A stretch of DNA of 64,000 nt. It comes from Pseudomonas lutea. Its GTDB lineage: Bacteria; Pseudomonadota; Gammaproteobacteria; Pseudomonadales; Pseudomonadaceae. The position numbers and the translations under genes are program-made. The notes below the pieces were generated by a model. The model did no database searches. It was not told where the DNA came from and saw only the letters and a program-made list of their open reading frames with translations. The stretch is taken from assembly GCF_000759445.1 (NCBI RefSeq), contig NZ_JRMB01000001.1:2542001-2606000 (forward strand), read 5' to 3'. Positions 29,187 to 38,827 of this stretch are shown here, piece by piece (the stretch's first letter is position 1; every line of letters starts with the position of its first letter).

Positions 29187-31775
29187 ATGCCATCGCGTAA
29201 ATTTGGACTCAACCTTGTGGTCGTCGTGGCCATCGCCGCGCTGTTCACCGGATTCTGGGCGTTGATCAATCGCCCCGTGACTGCCCCCAACTGGCCCGAA
29301 CAGATCTCCGGCTTCTCCTACTCGCCTTTCCGGCTGGGACAAAACCCGCAGAAAGACCTCTACCCGTCCGACGAAGAAATGCGTCAGGACCTGGAGTTGA
29401 TGAGCAAGCAGACGGACAACATCCGCATCTACTCCGTGGACGGCACGCTCAAGGACATTCCCAAACTCGCTGAGGAGTTCGGCCTGCGTGTGACCCTCGG
29501 CATCTGGATCAGCCCTGACCTTGAACGCAACGAGCGCGAAATCACCACAGCCATCGAGCTGGCCAACACGACGCGCAGTGTGGTCCGGGTGGTCGTCGGC
29601 AACGAGGCGCTGTATCGGGAAGAAATCAAACCCAAGGACCTGATGGCTGCTCTGGACCGGGTCCGGGCTGCCGTGAAAGTCCCGGTGACGACGTCCGAGC
29701 AATGGCACATCTGGGAGAAGTACCCGGAGCTGGCCAAGCATGTTGACCTGATCGCCGCGCACATCTTGCCGTATTGGGAATACATCCCGATGGATAAGGC
29801 CGGTCAGTACGTACTGGACCGGGCCCGGGAGCTGAAACGCATGTTCCCGAAAAAGCCGCTGCTGCTCTCTGAAGTTGGCTGGCCGAGCAACGGTCACATG
29901 CGTGGCGGCGCGGACGCGACCCAGGCAGACCAGGCGGTGTACCTGCGTACGCTGGTGAACAAGCTCAACCGTCAGGGCTTCAACTATTTCGTGATCGAGG
30001 CCTTCGATCAGCCCTGGAAAGCCAGCGACGAAGGTTCGGTCGGTGCCTATTGGGGCGTCTACAACGCCGCAAGGCAGCAAAAATTCAACTTCGAAGGCCC
30101 GGTTGTCGCCATTCCGCAGTGGCGCGTACTGGCCATCGGTTCGGCAGTGCTGGCGATGCTCGCCCTCGCGCTGCTGCTGATTGATGGCTCGGCCTTGCGA
30201 CAGCGCGGCCGCACATTCCTGACCTTCATCGCCTTTCTGTGTGGCTCGGTTCTGGTCTGGATCGGCTACGACTACAGTCAGCAATACAGCACCTGGTTCA
30301 GCCTGTTGGTCGGATTCTTATTGGCGCTGGGCGCGTTTGGCGTGTTCATCGTGCTGTTGACCGAGGCGCACGAACTGGCCGAAGCGGTATGGACGCACAA
30401 GCGCCGTCGCGAATTCCTGCCTGTCGAAGGGGATTCGGCCTACCGACCGAAAGTCTCGATCCACGTGCCCTGCTATAACGAGCCGCCGGAGATGGTCAAA
30501 CAGACCCTCAACGCGCTGGCTGCGCTGGACTACCCGGACTTCGAGGTGCTGTTGATCGACAACAACACCAAGGACCCGGCCGTGTGGGAGCCGGTCAAGG
30601 CCCATTGCGAGATGCTGGGCCCGCGTTTCAAGTTCTTCCACGTCGCACCGCTGGCTGGTTTCAAGGGCGGCGCGCTGAATTACCTGATCCCGCACACGGC
30701 AGCGGATGCTGAAGTCATCGCCGTGATCGACTCGGACTACTGCGTCGACCGCAACTGGCTCAAGCACATGGTTCCGCACTTCGCCGACCCGAAGATCGCC
30801 GTGGTGCAGTCGCCCCAGGACTACCGTGATCAGCATGAAAGCGCGTTCAAGAAGCTGTGCTATTCGGAATACAAAGGCTTCTTTTACATCGGCATGGTCA
30901 CACGCAACGACCGCGACGCGATCATTCAGCACGGCACCATGACGATGACCCGTCGCTCCGTGCTGGAAGAACTCGGCTGGGCGGACTGGTGCATTTGCGA
31001 GGACGCCGAGCTGGGCTTGCGCGTGTTCGAGAAGGGCTATTCGGCAGCCTATGCGCACCACAGCTTCGGCAAGGGGCTGATGCCCGACACGTTCATCGAC
31101 TTCAAGAAGCAGCGTTTCCGCTGGGCGTATGGCGCGATCCAGATCATCAAGCGTCATGCGGCCAGCCTGCTGCGGGGCAAAGACACCGAGCTGACCCGCG
31201 GCCAACGCTATCACTTCCTCGCGGGCTGGCTGCCGTGGGTCGCCGACGGCATGAATATCTTCTTTACGGTGGGCGCACTGCTCTGGTCGTCGGCGATGAT
31301 CATCGTGCCCAACCGGGTCGACCCGCCGCTGCTGATCTTTGCAATCCCGCCACTGGCGCTGTTCTTCTTCAAGGTCGGCAAGATCATCTTTCTGTACCGT
31401 CGCGCCGTGGGCGTTAACCTCACCGATGCGTTCTACGCCGCGCTCGCGGGGCTGGCGCTGTCGCACACCATCGCCAAAGCGGTGCTGTACGGCTTCTTCA
31501 CCACCAGCATCCCGTTCTTCCGCACCCCGAAAAACGCCGACAGCCATGGCTTGCTGGTGGCGATTTCCGAGGCCCGCGAGGAGCTGTTCATCATGCTGCT
31601 GCTGTGGGGCGCTGCGCTGGGCATCTGCCTGGTTCAGGGTTTACCGAGCAACGACATGCGCTTTTGGGTAACGATGCTGTTAGTGCAGTCGCTGCCATAT
31701 CTGGCGGCATTGATCATGGCGTTCCTGTCCTCGCTGCCAAAACCGAAATCGGCGGAAGAACCCGCTACTGCCTGA
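29187..31775 (+). CDS. ndvB: GH17-GT2 beta-(1,3)-glucan synthase/transferase (NdvB type)
   Basis: 862-residue inner-membrane protein. TM1 (about residues 7-26) is followed by a periplasmic glycosyl hydrolase family 17 domain (about 40-305) that keeps both GH17 catalytic glutamates (VVGNEALY and LLSEVGWPSNG). TM helices (about 315-400) lead into a cytosolic family 2 glycosyltransferase (about 415-670) with HVPCYNEP, DNNTKDP, IDSDYCVD, CEDAELGLRVFEKGY and KQRFRWAYGA. Five or so C-terminal TM helices follow. This layout is that of P. aeruginosa NdvB, which makes periplasmic cyclic beta-(1,3)-glucans tied to biofilm antibiotic tolerance. GH17 may close or transfer the chain (inference). The start is either 29169 or 29187; MPSRKFGLNLV is preferred. 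Monocistronic, with a terminator 20 bp after. Confidence 0.9.
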   Translation: MPSRKFGLNLVVVVAIAALFTGFWALINRPVTAPNWPEQISGFSYSPFRLGQNPQKDLYPSDEEMRQDLELMSKQTDNIRIYSVDGTLKDIPKLAEEFGLRVTLGIWISPDLERNEREITTAIELANTTRSVVRVVVGNEALYREEIKPKDLMAALDRVRAAVKVPVTTSEQWHIWEKYPELAKHVDLIAAHILPYWEYIPMDKAGQYVLDRARELKRMFPKKPLLLSEVGWPSNGHMRGGADATQADQAVYLRTLVNKLNRQGFNYFVIEAFDQPWKASDEGSVGAYWGVYNAARQQKFNFEGPVVAIPQWRVLAIGSAVLAMLALALLLIDGSALRQRGRTFLTFIAFLCGSVLVWIGYDYSQQYSTWFSLLVGFLLALGAFGVFIVLLTEAHELAEAVWTHKRRREFLPVEGDSAYRPKVSIHVPCYNEPPEMVKQTLNALAALDYPDFEVLLIDNNTKDPAVWEPVKAHCEMLGPRFKFFHVAPLAGFKGGALNYLIPHTAADAEVIAVIDSDYCVDRNWLKHMVPHFADPKIAVVQSPQDYRDQHESAFKKLCYSEYKGFFYIGMVTRNDRDAIIQHGTMTMTRRSVLEELGWADWCICEDAELGLRVFEKGYSAAYAHHSFGKGLMPDTFIDFKKQRFRWAYGAIQIIKRHAASLLRGKDTELTRGQRYHFLAGWLPWVADGMNIFFTVGALLWSSAMIIVPNRVDPPLLIFAIPPLALFFFKVGKIIFLYRRAVGVNLTDAFYAALAGLALSHTIAKAVLYGFFTTSIPFFRTPKNADSHGLLVAISEAREELFIMLLLWGAALGICLVQGLPSNDMRFWVTMLLVQSLPYLAALIMAFLSSLPKPKSAEEPATA

Positions 31776-31794
31776 AACAATTGAGCGCTGTACT

Positions 31795-31821
31795 AAACGG
31801 CGGCCTTAGGGTCGCCGTTTT
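31795..31821 (+). terminator. Rho-independent terminator of ndvB
   Basis: AAACGGCG and CGCCGTTT pair around a 10-nt loop, followed by TGCTTTAA. It lies 20 bp after the ndvB stop and ahead of dapE. Confidence 0.75.
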
Positions 31822-31974
31822 GCTTTAAGATATCTGCCGTTTATCGCCCTGCCTGTAGGCCCGCAGGTGTCCGTGATTGCAGCGAGCGTGTCAGCAAGAC
31901 CTGAGCTGACGCGCCTCGTATTCGCGGGCAAACGCATGCCTGCAGGTGATCAACTCAATACCTGCGGACCCCTC

Positions 31975-33126
31975 ATGACAGCCCCAGCCGACCTCTCGCC
32001 CACGCTGCAACTCGCCTGCGACCTGATCCGTCGCCCATCCGTTACGCCACTGGATGCCGACTGCCAGGCTGTGATGATGAAACGCCTGAGCGCTGCCGGT
32101 TTTGCGCTGGAGCCGATGCGCATCCAGGATGTCGACAACTTCTGGGCGACCCACGGCACGCAGGACGGTCCGGTGCTGTGCTTCGCCGGCCACACGGATG
32201 TAGTACCGACCGGCCCGGTTCAGGCCTGGCAAAACGACCCTTTCAGTGCGCTGATCGACCAGGACGGCATGCTGTGCGGCCGCGGCGCCGCCGACATGAA
32301 AGGCAGTCTGGCGTCGATGATCGTGGCCACCGAGCGTTTTGTGGCCGACCATCCGAACCACAAGGGCAAGGTCGCCTACCTGATCACCAGCGACGAAGAA
32401 GGGCCGGCCCATCACGGCACCAAGGCCGTGGTCGAGCGTCTGGCGGCGCGCCAGGAACGACTGGACTGGTGCATCGTTGGCGAGCCTTCGAGCACCACAC
32501 TGGTCGGCGACGTGGTCAAAAATGGCCGTCGCGGCTCGCTGGGTGCGACGCTCACCGTCAAAGGCATCCAGGGCCATGTCGCCTACCCGCACCTGGCAAA
32601 AAACCCGATTCACCTGGCCGCGCCTGCGCTGGCCGAGCTGGCCGCCGAGCACTGGGACCACGGCAATGATTTCTTCCCGCCGACCAGCTTCCAGATTTCC
32701 AATCTGAATTCCGGCACCGGCGCCACCAATGTGATCCCGGGGGATCTGGTGGCGGTGTTCAATTTCCGTTTCTCCACCGAGTCCACCGTTGAGGGGCTGA
32801 AACAACGCGTGGCCGCCATCCTCGACAGGCACGAACTGGACTGGCACGTGGAGTGGGCGCTGTCCGGCCTGCCATTCCTCACCGAACCGGGTGCGCTACT
32901 GGACGCGGTGTCGGCGAGCATCAAACACGTCACCGGTCGCGACACCCGCGCGTCGACCAGTGGCGGCACTTCCGACGGTCGCTTTATCGCAACCCTGGGC
33001 ACCCAAGTGGTCGAGCTGGGCCCGGTCAACGCGACGATCCATCAGGTCAACGAGCGTATCCTTGCCAGCGACCTCGACGTGCTGACTGAAATCTACTACC
33101 AGACCCTGGTCAAGTTGCTCGCCTGA
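31975..33126 (+). CDS. dapE: Succinyl-diaminopimelate desuccinylase
   Basis: 383-residue M20 dizinc peptidase that removes succinate from N-succinyl-LL-diaminopimelate in lysine and peptidoglycan precursor synthesis. The first zinc motif is [13 protein letters not shown] (His, Asp), then [13 protein letters not shown], the catalytic and metal glutamates in [12 protein letters not shown], and the dimer-domain histidine in [36 protein letters not shown] is near the C-terminus. The frame is open to 31867, but [20 protein letters not shown] is the standard start, at 31975. Its stop overlaps the next ATG by one base, so rlmA is co-translated. Confidence 0.95.
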   Translation: MTAPADLSPTLQLACDLIRRPSVTPLDADCQAVMMKRLSAAGFALEPMRIQDVDNFWATHGTQDGPVLCFAGHTDVVPTGPVQAWQNDPFSALIDQDGMLCGRGAADMKGSLASMIVATERFVADHPNHKGKVAYLITSDEEGPAHHGTKAVVERLAARQERLDWCIVGEPSSTTLVGDVVKNGRRGSLGATLTVKGIQGHVAYPHLAKNPIHLAAPALAELAAEHWDHGNDFFPPTSFQISNLNSGTGATNVIPGDLVAVFNFRFSTESTVEGLKQRVAAILDRHELDWHVEWALSGLPFLTEPGALLDAVSASIKHVTGRDTRASTSGGTSDGRFIATLGTQVVELGPVNATIHQVNERILASDLDVLTEIYYQTLVKLLA

Positions 33127-33935
33127 TGCTGACCTGTCCGATCTGCTCCGCCCCGCTCGATTCAGCGGATAACGGTGTCGTGTGCCCGGCCGGGCACCGC
33201 TTCGACCGTGCCCGTCAGGGCTACCTGAACCTGTTGCCCGTGCAACACAAAAACAGCCGCGACCCTGGGGATAATCAGGCGATGGTCGAGGCCCGCCGCG
33301 ACTTCCTCAATGCCGGGCACTATGCGCCAGTGGCGAAACGCCTGGCTGAACTCGCAGCCGAGCGCGCGCCGGCGCACTGGGTCGACATCGGTTGCGGCGA
33401 GGGTTATTACACCGCACAAATCGCTCAAGCCCTGCCCGAGGCTGACGGTTATGCGCTGGACATTTCCCGTGAAGCCGTGAAGCGCGCCTGCAAGCGCGAT
33501 CCGGCTATCACCTGGTTGATCGCCAGCATGGCGCGCGTGCCGTTGCCGGATGCCAGCATGCAGTTCATCGCCAGCGTCTTTAGCCCCCTGGACTGGGCCG
33601 AGGCCAGGCGCCTGCTGTCGCCGGGGGGCGGCTTGATGCGTGTGGGCCCGACCAACGACCACCTGATGGAACTGCGCCAACGTCTGTACGACGAAGTGCG
33701 TGATTACAGCGACGACAAACACCTCGCTCTGGTGCCCGAAGGCATGAGCCTGCAGCACAGCGAAACCCTGCGCTTCACGTTGAAACTGGTCGATGGCCAG
33801 GCGCGCGCCAACCTGCTGGCGATGACCCCGCACGGCTGGCGCGCCAGTGCCGAGCGCCGGGCAAAGGTCATCGAGCAGGTAGAACCCTTCGAGGTGACGG
33901 TGTCCATGCGCTACGATTATTTCGTGCTCCATTGA
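33126..33935 (+). CDS. rlmA: 23S rRNA (guanine-N1)-methyltransferase RlmA
   Basis: 269-residue SAM-dependent enzyme methylating G745 of 23S rRNA in Gram-negatives. The N-terminal zinc finger is Cys4-x2-Cys7, Cys20, His24 (LTCPICSAPL, VVCPAGHRFD), then RQGYLNLLPVQHKNSRDPGD, typical of RlmA(I). SAM motif I is WVDIGCGEGYY (about residues 86-96), followed by YALDISREAVKRA. It is coupled to dapE by a one-base stop/start overlap. Confidence 0.92.
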   Translation: MLTCPICSAPLDSADNGVVCPAGHRFDRARQGYLNLLPVQHKNSRDPGDNQAMVEARRDFLNAGHYAPVAKRLAELAAERAPAHWVDIGCGEGYYTAQIAQALPEADGYALDISREAVKRACKRDPAITWLIASMARVPLPDASMQFIASVFSPLDWAEARRLLSPGGGLMRVGPTNDHLMELRQRLYDEVRDYSDDKHLALVPEGMSLQHSETLRFTLKLVDGQARANLLAMTPHGWRASAERRAKVIEQVEPFEVTVSMRYDYFVLH

Positions 33936-33999
33936 CCGTTTGCAGTAACTGAACCGACTGAATCCGCGAGTGGATTTCCAGAACAACCACGAGGCATCC

Positions 34000-34377
34000 A
34001 TGCGCCAACCCGATATCGAGATTTACCTGAAAGACGCTGACGTCGACCACAAGGCAATCACCGCCTGGCTGACTCAAGCGATTGGCCCCTGCACCGAATG
34101 GACGCAGAAAGGCCAGACCTGGAAATGCCAGGCGGGCGACGTGCCCGTGACCTGGATTCCCAAAGCCGTGGGCAAATGGAACAGCCTGTGCCTGGACAGC
34201 GACAAGACGCCGTGGGACGACGACGTCGCCTGCGGCCGCGCCGCTTTCGCCGCCCTGCACGTTGAAGTCCGCTGCGCCCCGGGCACTTGGGTCGAGGAAG
34301 AAAACGACGCGGAGGCCGACCAGTGGATCCGCATCAGTGACGACGGTGAAGAAGAAATTACCTGGCGCACGTCGTAA
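34000..34377 (+). CDS. Conserved hypothetical protein
   Basis: 125-residue soluble acidic protein, no signal peptide. It is rich in Trp (AWLTQ, EWTQKGQTWKC, VTWIP, GKWNSL, QWIRIS, TWRTS) and ends with DDGEEEITWRTS. GAGG lies 6-7 bases before the ATG at 34000; an earlier ATG at 33970 lacks one. I do not know a function. It lies between rlmA and plsB in the same direction, separated by 64 and 102 bp, so it could be read from either's transcript. Confidence 0.75.
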   Translation: MRQPDIEIYLKDADVDHKAITAWLTQAIGPCTEWTQKGQTWKCQAGDVPVTWIPKAVGKWNSLCLDSDKTPWDDDVACGRAAFAALHVEVRCAPGTWVEEENDAEADQWIRISDDGEEEITWRTS

Positions 34378-34479
34378 CGTATCGGGCCGCGGGGCTGTCC
34401 GGCCCCGCCTCTTTGCCCACGTTTGTCAGATACGGCAAACTGGCGGCCTCGCGGGCATTGCCCCTCTCAGCAGAATTCT

Positions 34480-36972
34480 ATGACCCGTTCCCCGTTTCGC
34501 CGTCTTGTGTTCGGCACCGTGCGCCGCCTGCTTTATCTGTGGGTGCGCTCCGAGACGATCAATCAGTCGTCCTTCACCCTTAATCTTGACCGCAGCCGTC
34601 CGGTTTTCTACGCGCTGCAAAACCCCTCGATGAGTGATCTGCCGGTCCTCGACACGGAGTGCCGCAAGGCTGGCCTGCCGCGCCCGGTGCTGTCCGTGGC
34701 GGTGGGCAACCTGATAGAACCGGCGGCGTTCTTTTATCTGACGCCCGCGCCGGACTGGCTGGGCCGGCACGACAAGCGCGGCGCGCCCCCAACCCTTGAA
34801 CGTCTGGTCGGCGCGGTGACTCATAACGCCACGGAAGATGCGCAAATCATTCCGGTCAGCGTGTTCTGGGGTCAGTCTCCGGACAAGGAAGACAGCCCGT
34901 GGAAGTTGCTGTTCGCCGACAGCTGGGCGGTGACCGGACGCCTGCGTCGCCTCGTGACCATTCTGATCCTGGGCCGCAAAACGCGGGTGCAGTTCTCGGC
35001 GCCGGTTCATGTGCGTGAACTGGTCGACGAGAACAAAGGTTACGAGCGCACTGTGCGCATGGCTCAACGCCTGCTGCGCGTTCACTTTCGCAACCTGAAG
35101 ACCTCAGTGATCGGGCCGGACCTTTCCCACCGTCGCCATCTGGTGAAAGGCCTGGTTGCCGACCCGCTGGTCAGGCAAGCCATTCTGGACGAGGCCGCGC
35201 GGGAGAAGATCACCGAAGCCAAGGCGCGCGACAAAGCCCTGCACTATGGCAACGAGATCGCCTCGGACTACACCTACACTGCCATCCGTTTTCTGGAAGT
35301 GGTGCTGAGCTGGTTCTGGAACAAAATCTACGACGGCATCAAAGTCAGTCATCTCGAAGGCGTGCAGAACGTCGCCCAAGGCAATGAGATTATCTACGTC
35401 CCTTGCCATCGCAGTCATATCGACTATCTGCTGCTGTCGTATCTGCTGTTTCGCAACGGCCTGACCCCGCCGCACATCGCTGCCGGGATCAACCTCAACA
35501 TGCCGGTGATCGGCAGCTTGCTGCGACGCGGCGGCGCCTTTTTCATGCGTCGCACGTTCAAGGGCAATCCGCTCTATACCGCGGTGTTCAACGAGTACCT
35601 GCACACTCTGTTTACCAAAGGCTTCCCGGTCGAGTACTTCGTCGAGGGCGGGCGCTCGCGCACTGGGCGCATGCTGCAACCAAAAACCGGCATGCTCGCC
35701 ATCACCCTGCGCAGCTTCTTGCGCAACTCGCGCATGCCCATTGTCTTTGTGCCGGTGTACATCGGTTATGAGCGCGTGCTTGAAGGCCGGACCTACCTCG
35801 GCGAATTGCGCGGTGCAGCGAAGAAGAAAGAGTCGATCTTCGACATCTTCAAAGTCATCGGCGCACTGAAACAACGCTTTGGCCAGGTCTCGGTCAACTT
35901 CGGCGAGCCGATCAAGCTGACGGAATTTCTCGACCACGAGCAGCCCGACTGGCGCACCCAGTCGCTGGCGCCATTGTTCAAACCGGCCTGGCTCAACGAG
36001 ACCACGCACCGCCTCGGCGAGCGGGTGGCCCGACACTTGAACGAAGCAGCGGCAATCAATCCGGTCAATCTGGTGGCGCTGGCATTGTTGTCAACCGCCA
36101 AACATGCGCTGGATGATCAAGCCCTGGCGCGCGTGCTGGACTTGTACCTGACTCTATTGCGCTCCGTGCCCTACTCGCCCCACACAACGCTGCCCGACGG
36201 CGATGGCCGGGCGCTGATAGAGCACGTCAAGGGGATGGATCTGCTCTCGGAACTCAGCGATGCGCTGGGCAAGATTCTGTACCTGGACGAGCAGAATGCC
36301 GTCCTGATGACCTATTACCGCAACAATGTGCTGCACATCTTCGCGCTGCCGTCGCTACTGGCGTGCTTCTTTCAGAGCTCGTCGCGCATGAGCCGTGAAC
36401 AGATTCTGCGCTTCACACGGGCGCTTTATCCGTACCTGCAATCGGAGTTGTTCATCCGCTGGTCACTCGACGAGCTGGATGAGGTTATCGATCAGTGGCT
36501 GACGGCGTTCGTCGAGCAAGGGCTGTTGCGTGTCGAGAAAGGCGTGTACCTGCGCCCAGCACCCAGCTCGCGGCATTTCGTGCTGCTGACGCTGCTGTCG
36601 AGGGCCATTGCTCAGACACTCCAGCGCTTCTACATGGCGATTTCCCTGCTGCTCAACAGCGGCCAGCACACGTTGACGGCCGAAGGACTCGAGGAGCTGT
36701 GTACGACGATGGCACAGCGCTTATCGATCCTTCACGGTTTGAATGCGCCGGAGTTCTTCGACAAAAGCCTGTTCCGGCATTTCATTCAGACGCTACTGGA
36801 CCAGGGCGTGCTGCGCACCGACGAGGCCGGCAAATTGAGTTATCACGACATGTTGGGCGATCTGGCAGAAGGCGCAGCCAAGCGTGTACTGCCGGCGGAA
36901 ATCAGGCTGTCGATCCGCCAGGTCGCGCTGCATCGCAACGATGACGTCGTCGGCCCCGCCCCGATTGCATGA
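34480..36972 (+). CDS. plsB: Glycerol-3-phosphate 1-O-acyltransferase
   Basis: 830-residue membrane-associated acyltransferase that makes lysophosphatidate, the first step of phospholipid synthesis. The acyltransferase blocks are all present: [18 protein letters not shown] (HX4D, near residue 308), [34 protein letters not shown] and [18 protein letters not shown]. The length is close to E. coli PlsB (807). The frame begins at 34423, but [21 protein letters not shown] at 34480 is the typical N-terminus. A REPIN begins 11 bp after the stop. Confidence 0.95.
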   Translation: MTRSPFRRLVFGTVRRLLYLWVRSETINQSSFTLNLDRSRPVFYALQNPSMSDLPVLDTECRKAGLPRPVLSVAVGNLIEPAAFFYLTPAPDWLGRHDKRGAPPTLERLVGAVTHNATEDAQIIPVSVFWGQSPDKEDSPWKLLFADSWAVTGRLRRLVTILILGRKTRVQFSAPVHVRELVDENKGYERTVRMAQRLLRVHFRNLKTSVIGPDLSHRRHLVKGLVADPLVRQAILDEAAREKITEAKARDKALHYGNEIASDYTYTAIRFLEVVLSWFWNKIYDGIKVSHLEGVQNVAQGNEIIYVPCHRSHIDYLLLSYLLFRNGLTPPHIAAGINLNMPVIGSLLRRGGAFFMRRTFKGNPLYTAVFNEYLHTLFTKGFPVEYFVEGGRSRTGRMLQPKTGMLAITLRSFLRNSRMPIVFVPVYIGYERVLEGRTYLGELRGAAKKKESIFDIFKVIGALKQRFGQVSVNFGEPIKLTEFLDHEQPDWRTQSLAPLFKPAWLNETTHRLGERVARHLNEAAAINPVNLVALALLSTAKHALDDQALARVLDLYLTLLRSVPYSPHTTLPDGDGRALIEHVKGMDLLSELSDALGKILYLDEQNAVLMTYYRNNVLHIFALPSLLACFFQSSSRMSREQILRFTRALYPYLQSELFIRWSLDELDEVIDQWLTAFVEQGLLRVEKGVYLRPAPSSRHFVLLTLLSRAIAQTLQRFYMAISLLLNSGQHTLTAEGLEELCTTMAQRLSILHGLNAPEFFDKSLFRHFIQTLLDQGVLRTDEAGKLSYHDMLGDLAEGAAKRVLPAEIRLSIRQVALHRNDDVVGPAPIA

Positions 36973-36983
36973 GCGAATGCCCC

Positions 36984-37074
36984 TGTAGGAACCGGATTGT
37001 TGGCGAACCTGGTCGTGTCAGTCACCATTGAGGTGTCTGACCCACCGCATTCGCCAGCAAGCCGGCTCCTACAG
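36984..37074. repeat. REPIN after plsB
   Basis: Inverted REP pair: TGTAGGAACCGGATTGTTGG at the left (slightly worn) and TTCGCCAGCAAGCCGGCTCC at the right. The interior TGTCTGACCCACCGCAT recurs in the REPIN at 37345-37434, so the two are closely related copies flanking the 38-bp tandem repeat. Confidence 0.85.
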
Positions 37075-37091
37075 TAATCTCCGTAATCACC

Positions 37092-37340
37092 GAAATCACG
37101 GGCAAACGCGGCAATCCCCGCAACAACCCAAAATCACGGTCAAACGCAGCAATCCCCGCAACAACCCGAAATCTCGGGCAAACGCGGCAATCCCCGCATC
37201 AACCCAAAATGACGGGCAAACGCGGCAATCCCCGCATCAACCCAAAATCACGGTCAAACGCAGCAATGCCCGCAACAAACCGAAATCACGGGCAGCCGCA
37301 GCAATCCCCTCAACAACCCGAAATAACAGGCGAACGCACC
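37092..37340. repeat. 38-bp minisatellite, six full copies plus a partial
   Basis: Direct tandem repeat with an exact 38-bp period: units begin at 37092, 37130, 37168, 37206, 37244 and 37282, and a decayed seventh at 37320. Each reads roughly AAATCACGGGCAAACGCGGC then AATCCCCGCAACAACCC. Units alternate between two variants (GGGCAAACGCGG and GGTCAAACGCAG). 38 is not a multiple of 3, so it does not encode a repeated peptide. It lies between two related REPINs. Apart from these repeats, 36973-37484 has no gene. Confidence 0.92.
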
Positions 37341-37344
37341 AAAC

Positions 37345-37434
37345 TGTAGGAGCCGGCTTGCTGGCGAACCGGGGGTGTCAGCCCCCACAAGTGTGCCTGA
37401 CCCACCGCATTCGCCAGCAACCCGGCATCTACAG
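37345..37434. repeat. REPIN downstream of minisatellite
   Basis: TGTAGGAGCCGGCTTGCTGG at the left and TTCGCCAGCAACCCGGCATC at the right, with an interior (TGCCTGACCCACCGCAT) and trailing bases (ACAGTAATCTC) nearly identical to the REPIN at 36984. Confidence 0.85.
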
Positions 37435-37484
37435 TAATCTCGCTCTCCGAGCCATTCGGTTTTTTGGTTGAAAAGGAGCATCAC

Positions 37485-37883
37485 ATGAAAGGCATTCTGC
37501 TCGCGTTAATGACCACCGCACTGGCCGCCTGTGCTCATGTGCCGGACAACGTACCGGGGACGGTAGATGGCGAAGTCTTCTATCTCCAGCGCATGGCGCT
37601 GCCTCCTGCGGCCACGCTGAAAGTGTCCCTGCAAGACGTCAGCCTGGCCGATGCACCCGCACAGGTCCTCGCCAGCCAGAGCGGCCCGATCAAGGGTCAG
37701 GTGCCGCTGCCGTTCCATTTGACCTACGATCAGAAGCAGGTCCAGCCGGGGCATACTTACGCCGTCAGTGCGCGCATTGAAGTGGACGGCAAGCTGCTGC
37801 TGATCAGCACCGAGCGCTACACCGTGGACCTGACGCTGGACGAAAAGCCCCCCGTCAAAATTCGTTTGAGCCCGGCGCATTGA
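37485..37883 (+). CDS. YbaY-family lipoprotein
   Basis: 132-residue predicted outer-membrane lipoprotein. The signal peptide MKGILLALMTTALAAC ends in lipobox LAAC (Cys16). The mature part is a beta-rich YbaY/YscW-type domain: GTVDGEVFYLQRMALPPAAT, LKVSLQDVSLADAPAQVLAS, then PLPFHLTYDQKQVQPGHTYA and VSARIEVDGKLL. AAAAGGAG precedes the ATG at 37485. YbaY relatives are of unclear role; the YscW relative pilots secretins. It is followed closely by a DUF4197 protein, so the two may form an envelope operon. Confidence 0.85.
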   Translation: MKGILLALMTTALAACAHVPDNVPGTVDGEVFYLQRMALPPAATLKVSLQDVSLADAPAQVLASQSGPIKGQVPLPFHLTYDQKQVQPGHTYAVSARIEVDGKLLLISTERYTVDLTLDEKPPVKIRLSPAH

Positions 37884-37921
37884 TCGTGCCGACTCACAGA
37901 CCGTTGAAAAGGACATTACCC

Positions 37922-38611
37922 ATGTTGCGTCGCTCCCTCTCGTTTACTGGCGTCTGCGCCGGCCTGCTGTTGTCGGCCAGTGCCTTCGCGTTGTCGCTCG
38001 GTGACCTGTCCCAATCGGACGCCACCGGCGGCCTGAAGGATGCCCTCACCCAAGGCGCGCAAGTCGCCGTCAAGCAACTGGGCGCGCCAGGAGGCTTCAA
38101 TAACAACAAAGACGTACGCATCGAACTCCCCGGCAGCCTCGGCAAAGTCGCCAAGAAGATGAAACAGTTCGGCATGGGCGCACAGGTTGACCAGTTGGAA
38201 ACCAGCATGAACCAGGCGGCAGAAGCCGCGATGCCTCAGGCACAGACGCTGCTGGTCGACGCCGTCAAGAAGATGAGCGTGGCAGACGCCAAAGGGATTC
38301 TAAGCGGCGGCAAGGACTCGGCCACCGAATACCTGAGCAAATCCAGCCGCGAACAGATTCGCGCCAAGTTCTTGCCGATTGTGAAACAGGCCACTGACAA
38401 AGTGGGACTGGCGCAGAAATACAACGCGTTCGCCGGCCAAGCCGCAACCCTGGGTGTGCTGGACACGAAAAGCGCGAATATCGAAGGCTATGTGACGGAG
38501 AAGGCACTGAACGGGCTGTTTGAAATGATCGCCAAACAGGAAGAAACCATTCGCGCCAACCCGGCAGCGGCTGCCACCGGACTGGCGAAAAAGGCATTTG
38601 GCGCGTTGTGA
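37922..38611 (+). CDS. DUF4197 domain periplasmic protein
   Basis: 229-residue secreted protein. The signal peptide is MLRRSLSFTGVCAGLLLSASAFA, with cleavage after AFA. The rest is helical DUF4197: GLKDALTQGAQVAVKQLG, VRIELPGSLGKVAKKMKQ, LVDAVKKMSVADAKGILSGG, ATEYLSKSSREQIRAKFLPI and YVTEKALNGLFEMIAKQE. Function unknown. The start at 37922 is 38 bp after the YbaY stop; the earlier frame (37880) lacks a signal peptide. Probably co-transcribed with the lipoprotein. Confidence 0.85.
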   Translation: MLRRSLSFTGVCAGLLLSASAFALSLGDLSQSDATGGLKDALTQGAQVAVKQLGAPGGFNNNKDVRIELPGSLGKVAKKMKQFGMGAQVDQLETSMNQAAEAAMPQAQTLLVDAVKKMSVADAKGILSGGKDSATEYLSKSSREQIRAKFLPIVKQATDKVGLAQKYNAFAGQAATLGVLDTKSANIEGYVTEKALNGLFEMIAKQEETIRANPAAAATGLAKKAFGAL

Positions 38612-38706
38612 CAGGCGCCGAGGTGCGAGGCGGCCACCGAGTTTGACCGTTTAACGGGAACGGTTCCGTCCACCGTGCCGAGTGATCCGGCACCTGACAC
38701 GGTCCA

Positions 38707-38799
38707 TGTGGGAGTGAGCTTGCTCACGAAGACGGCGTTTCACTCACTGGATAGTCAGCGAATGTACCTGCCCATCTGCGAGCAAGCTCACCCCCACAG
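38707..38799. repeat. REPIN (GAGTGAGCTTGCTCACGA type)
   Basis: TGTGGGAGTGAGCTTGCTCA on the left and GCGAGCAAGCTCACCCCCAC on the right. It lies between the convergent DUF4197 and RND pump genes. Confidence 0.8.
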
Positions 38800-38827
38800 T
38801 TGATTCAGAGCGCAGGCGCCATCTGGT

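Noticed and set aside
37092..37340. Possible CRISPR array
   Set aside because: The units abut with no unique spacers and no cas genes are near; it is a simple 38-bp tandem repeat.
37028..37471. 147-codon open frame across the minisatellite and both REPINs
   Set aside because: It has repeat-derived low-complexity sequence, the period is not a multiple of 3, and there is no ribosome binding site.
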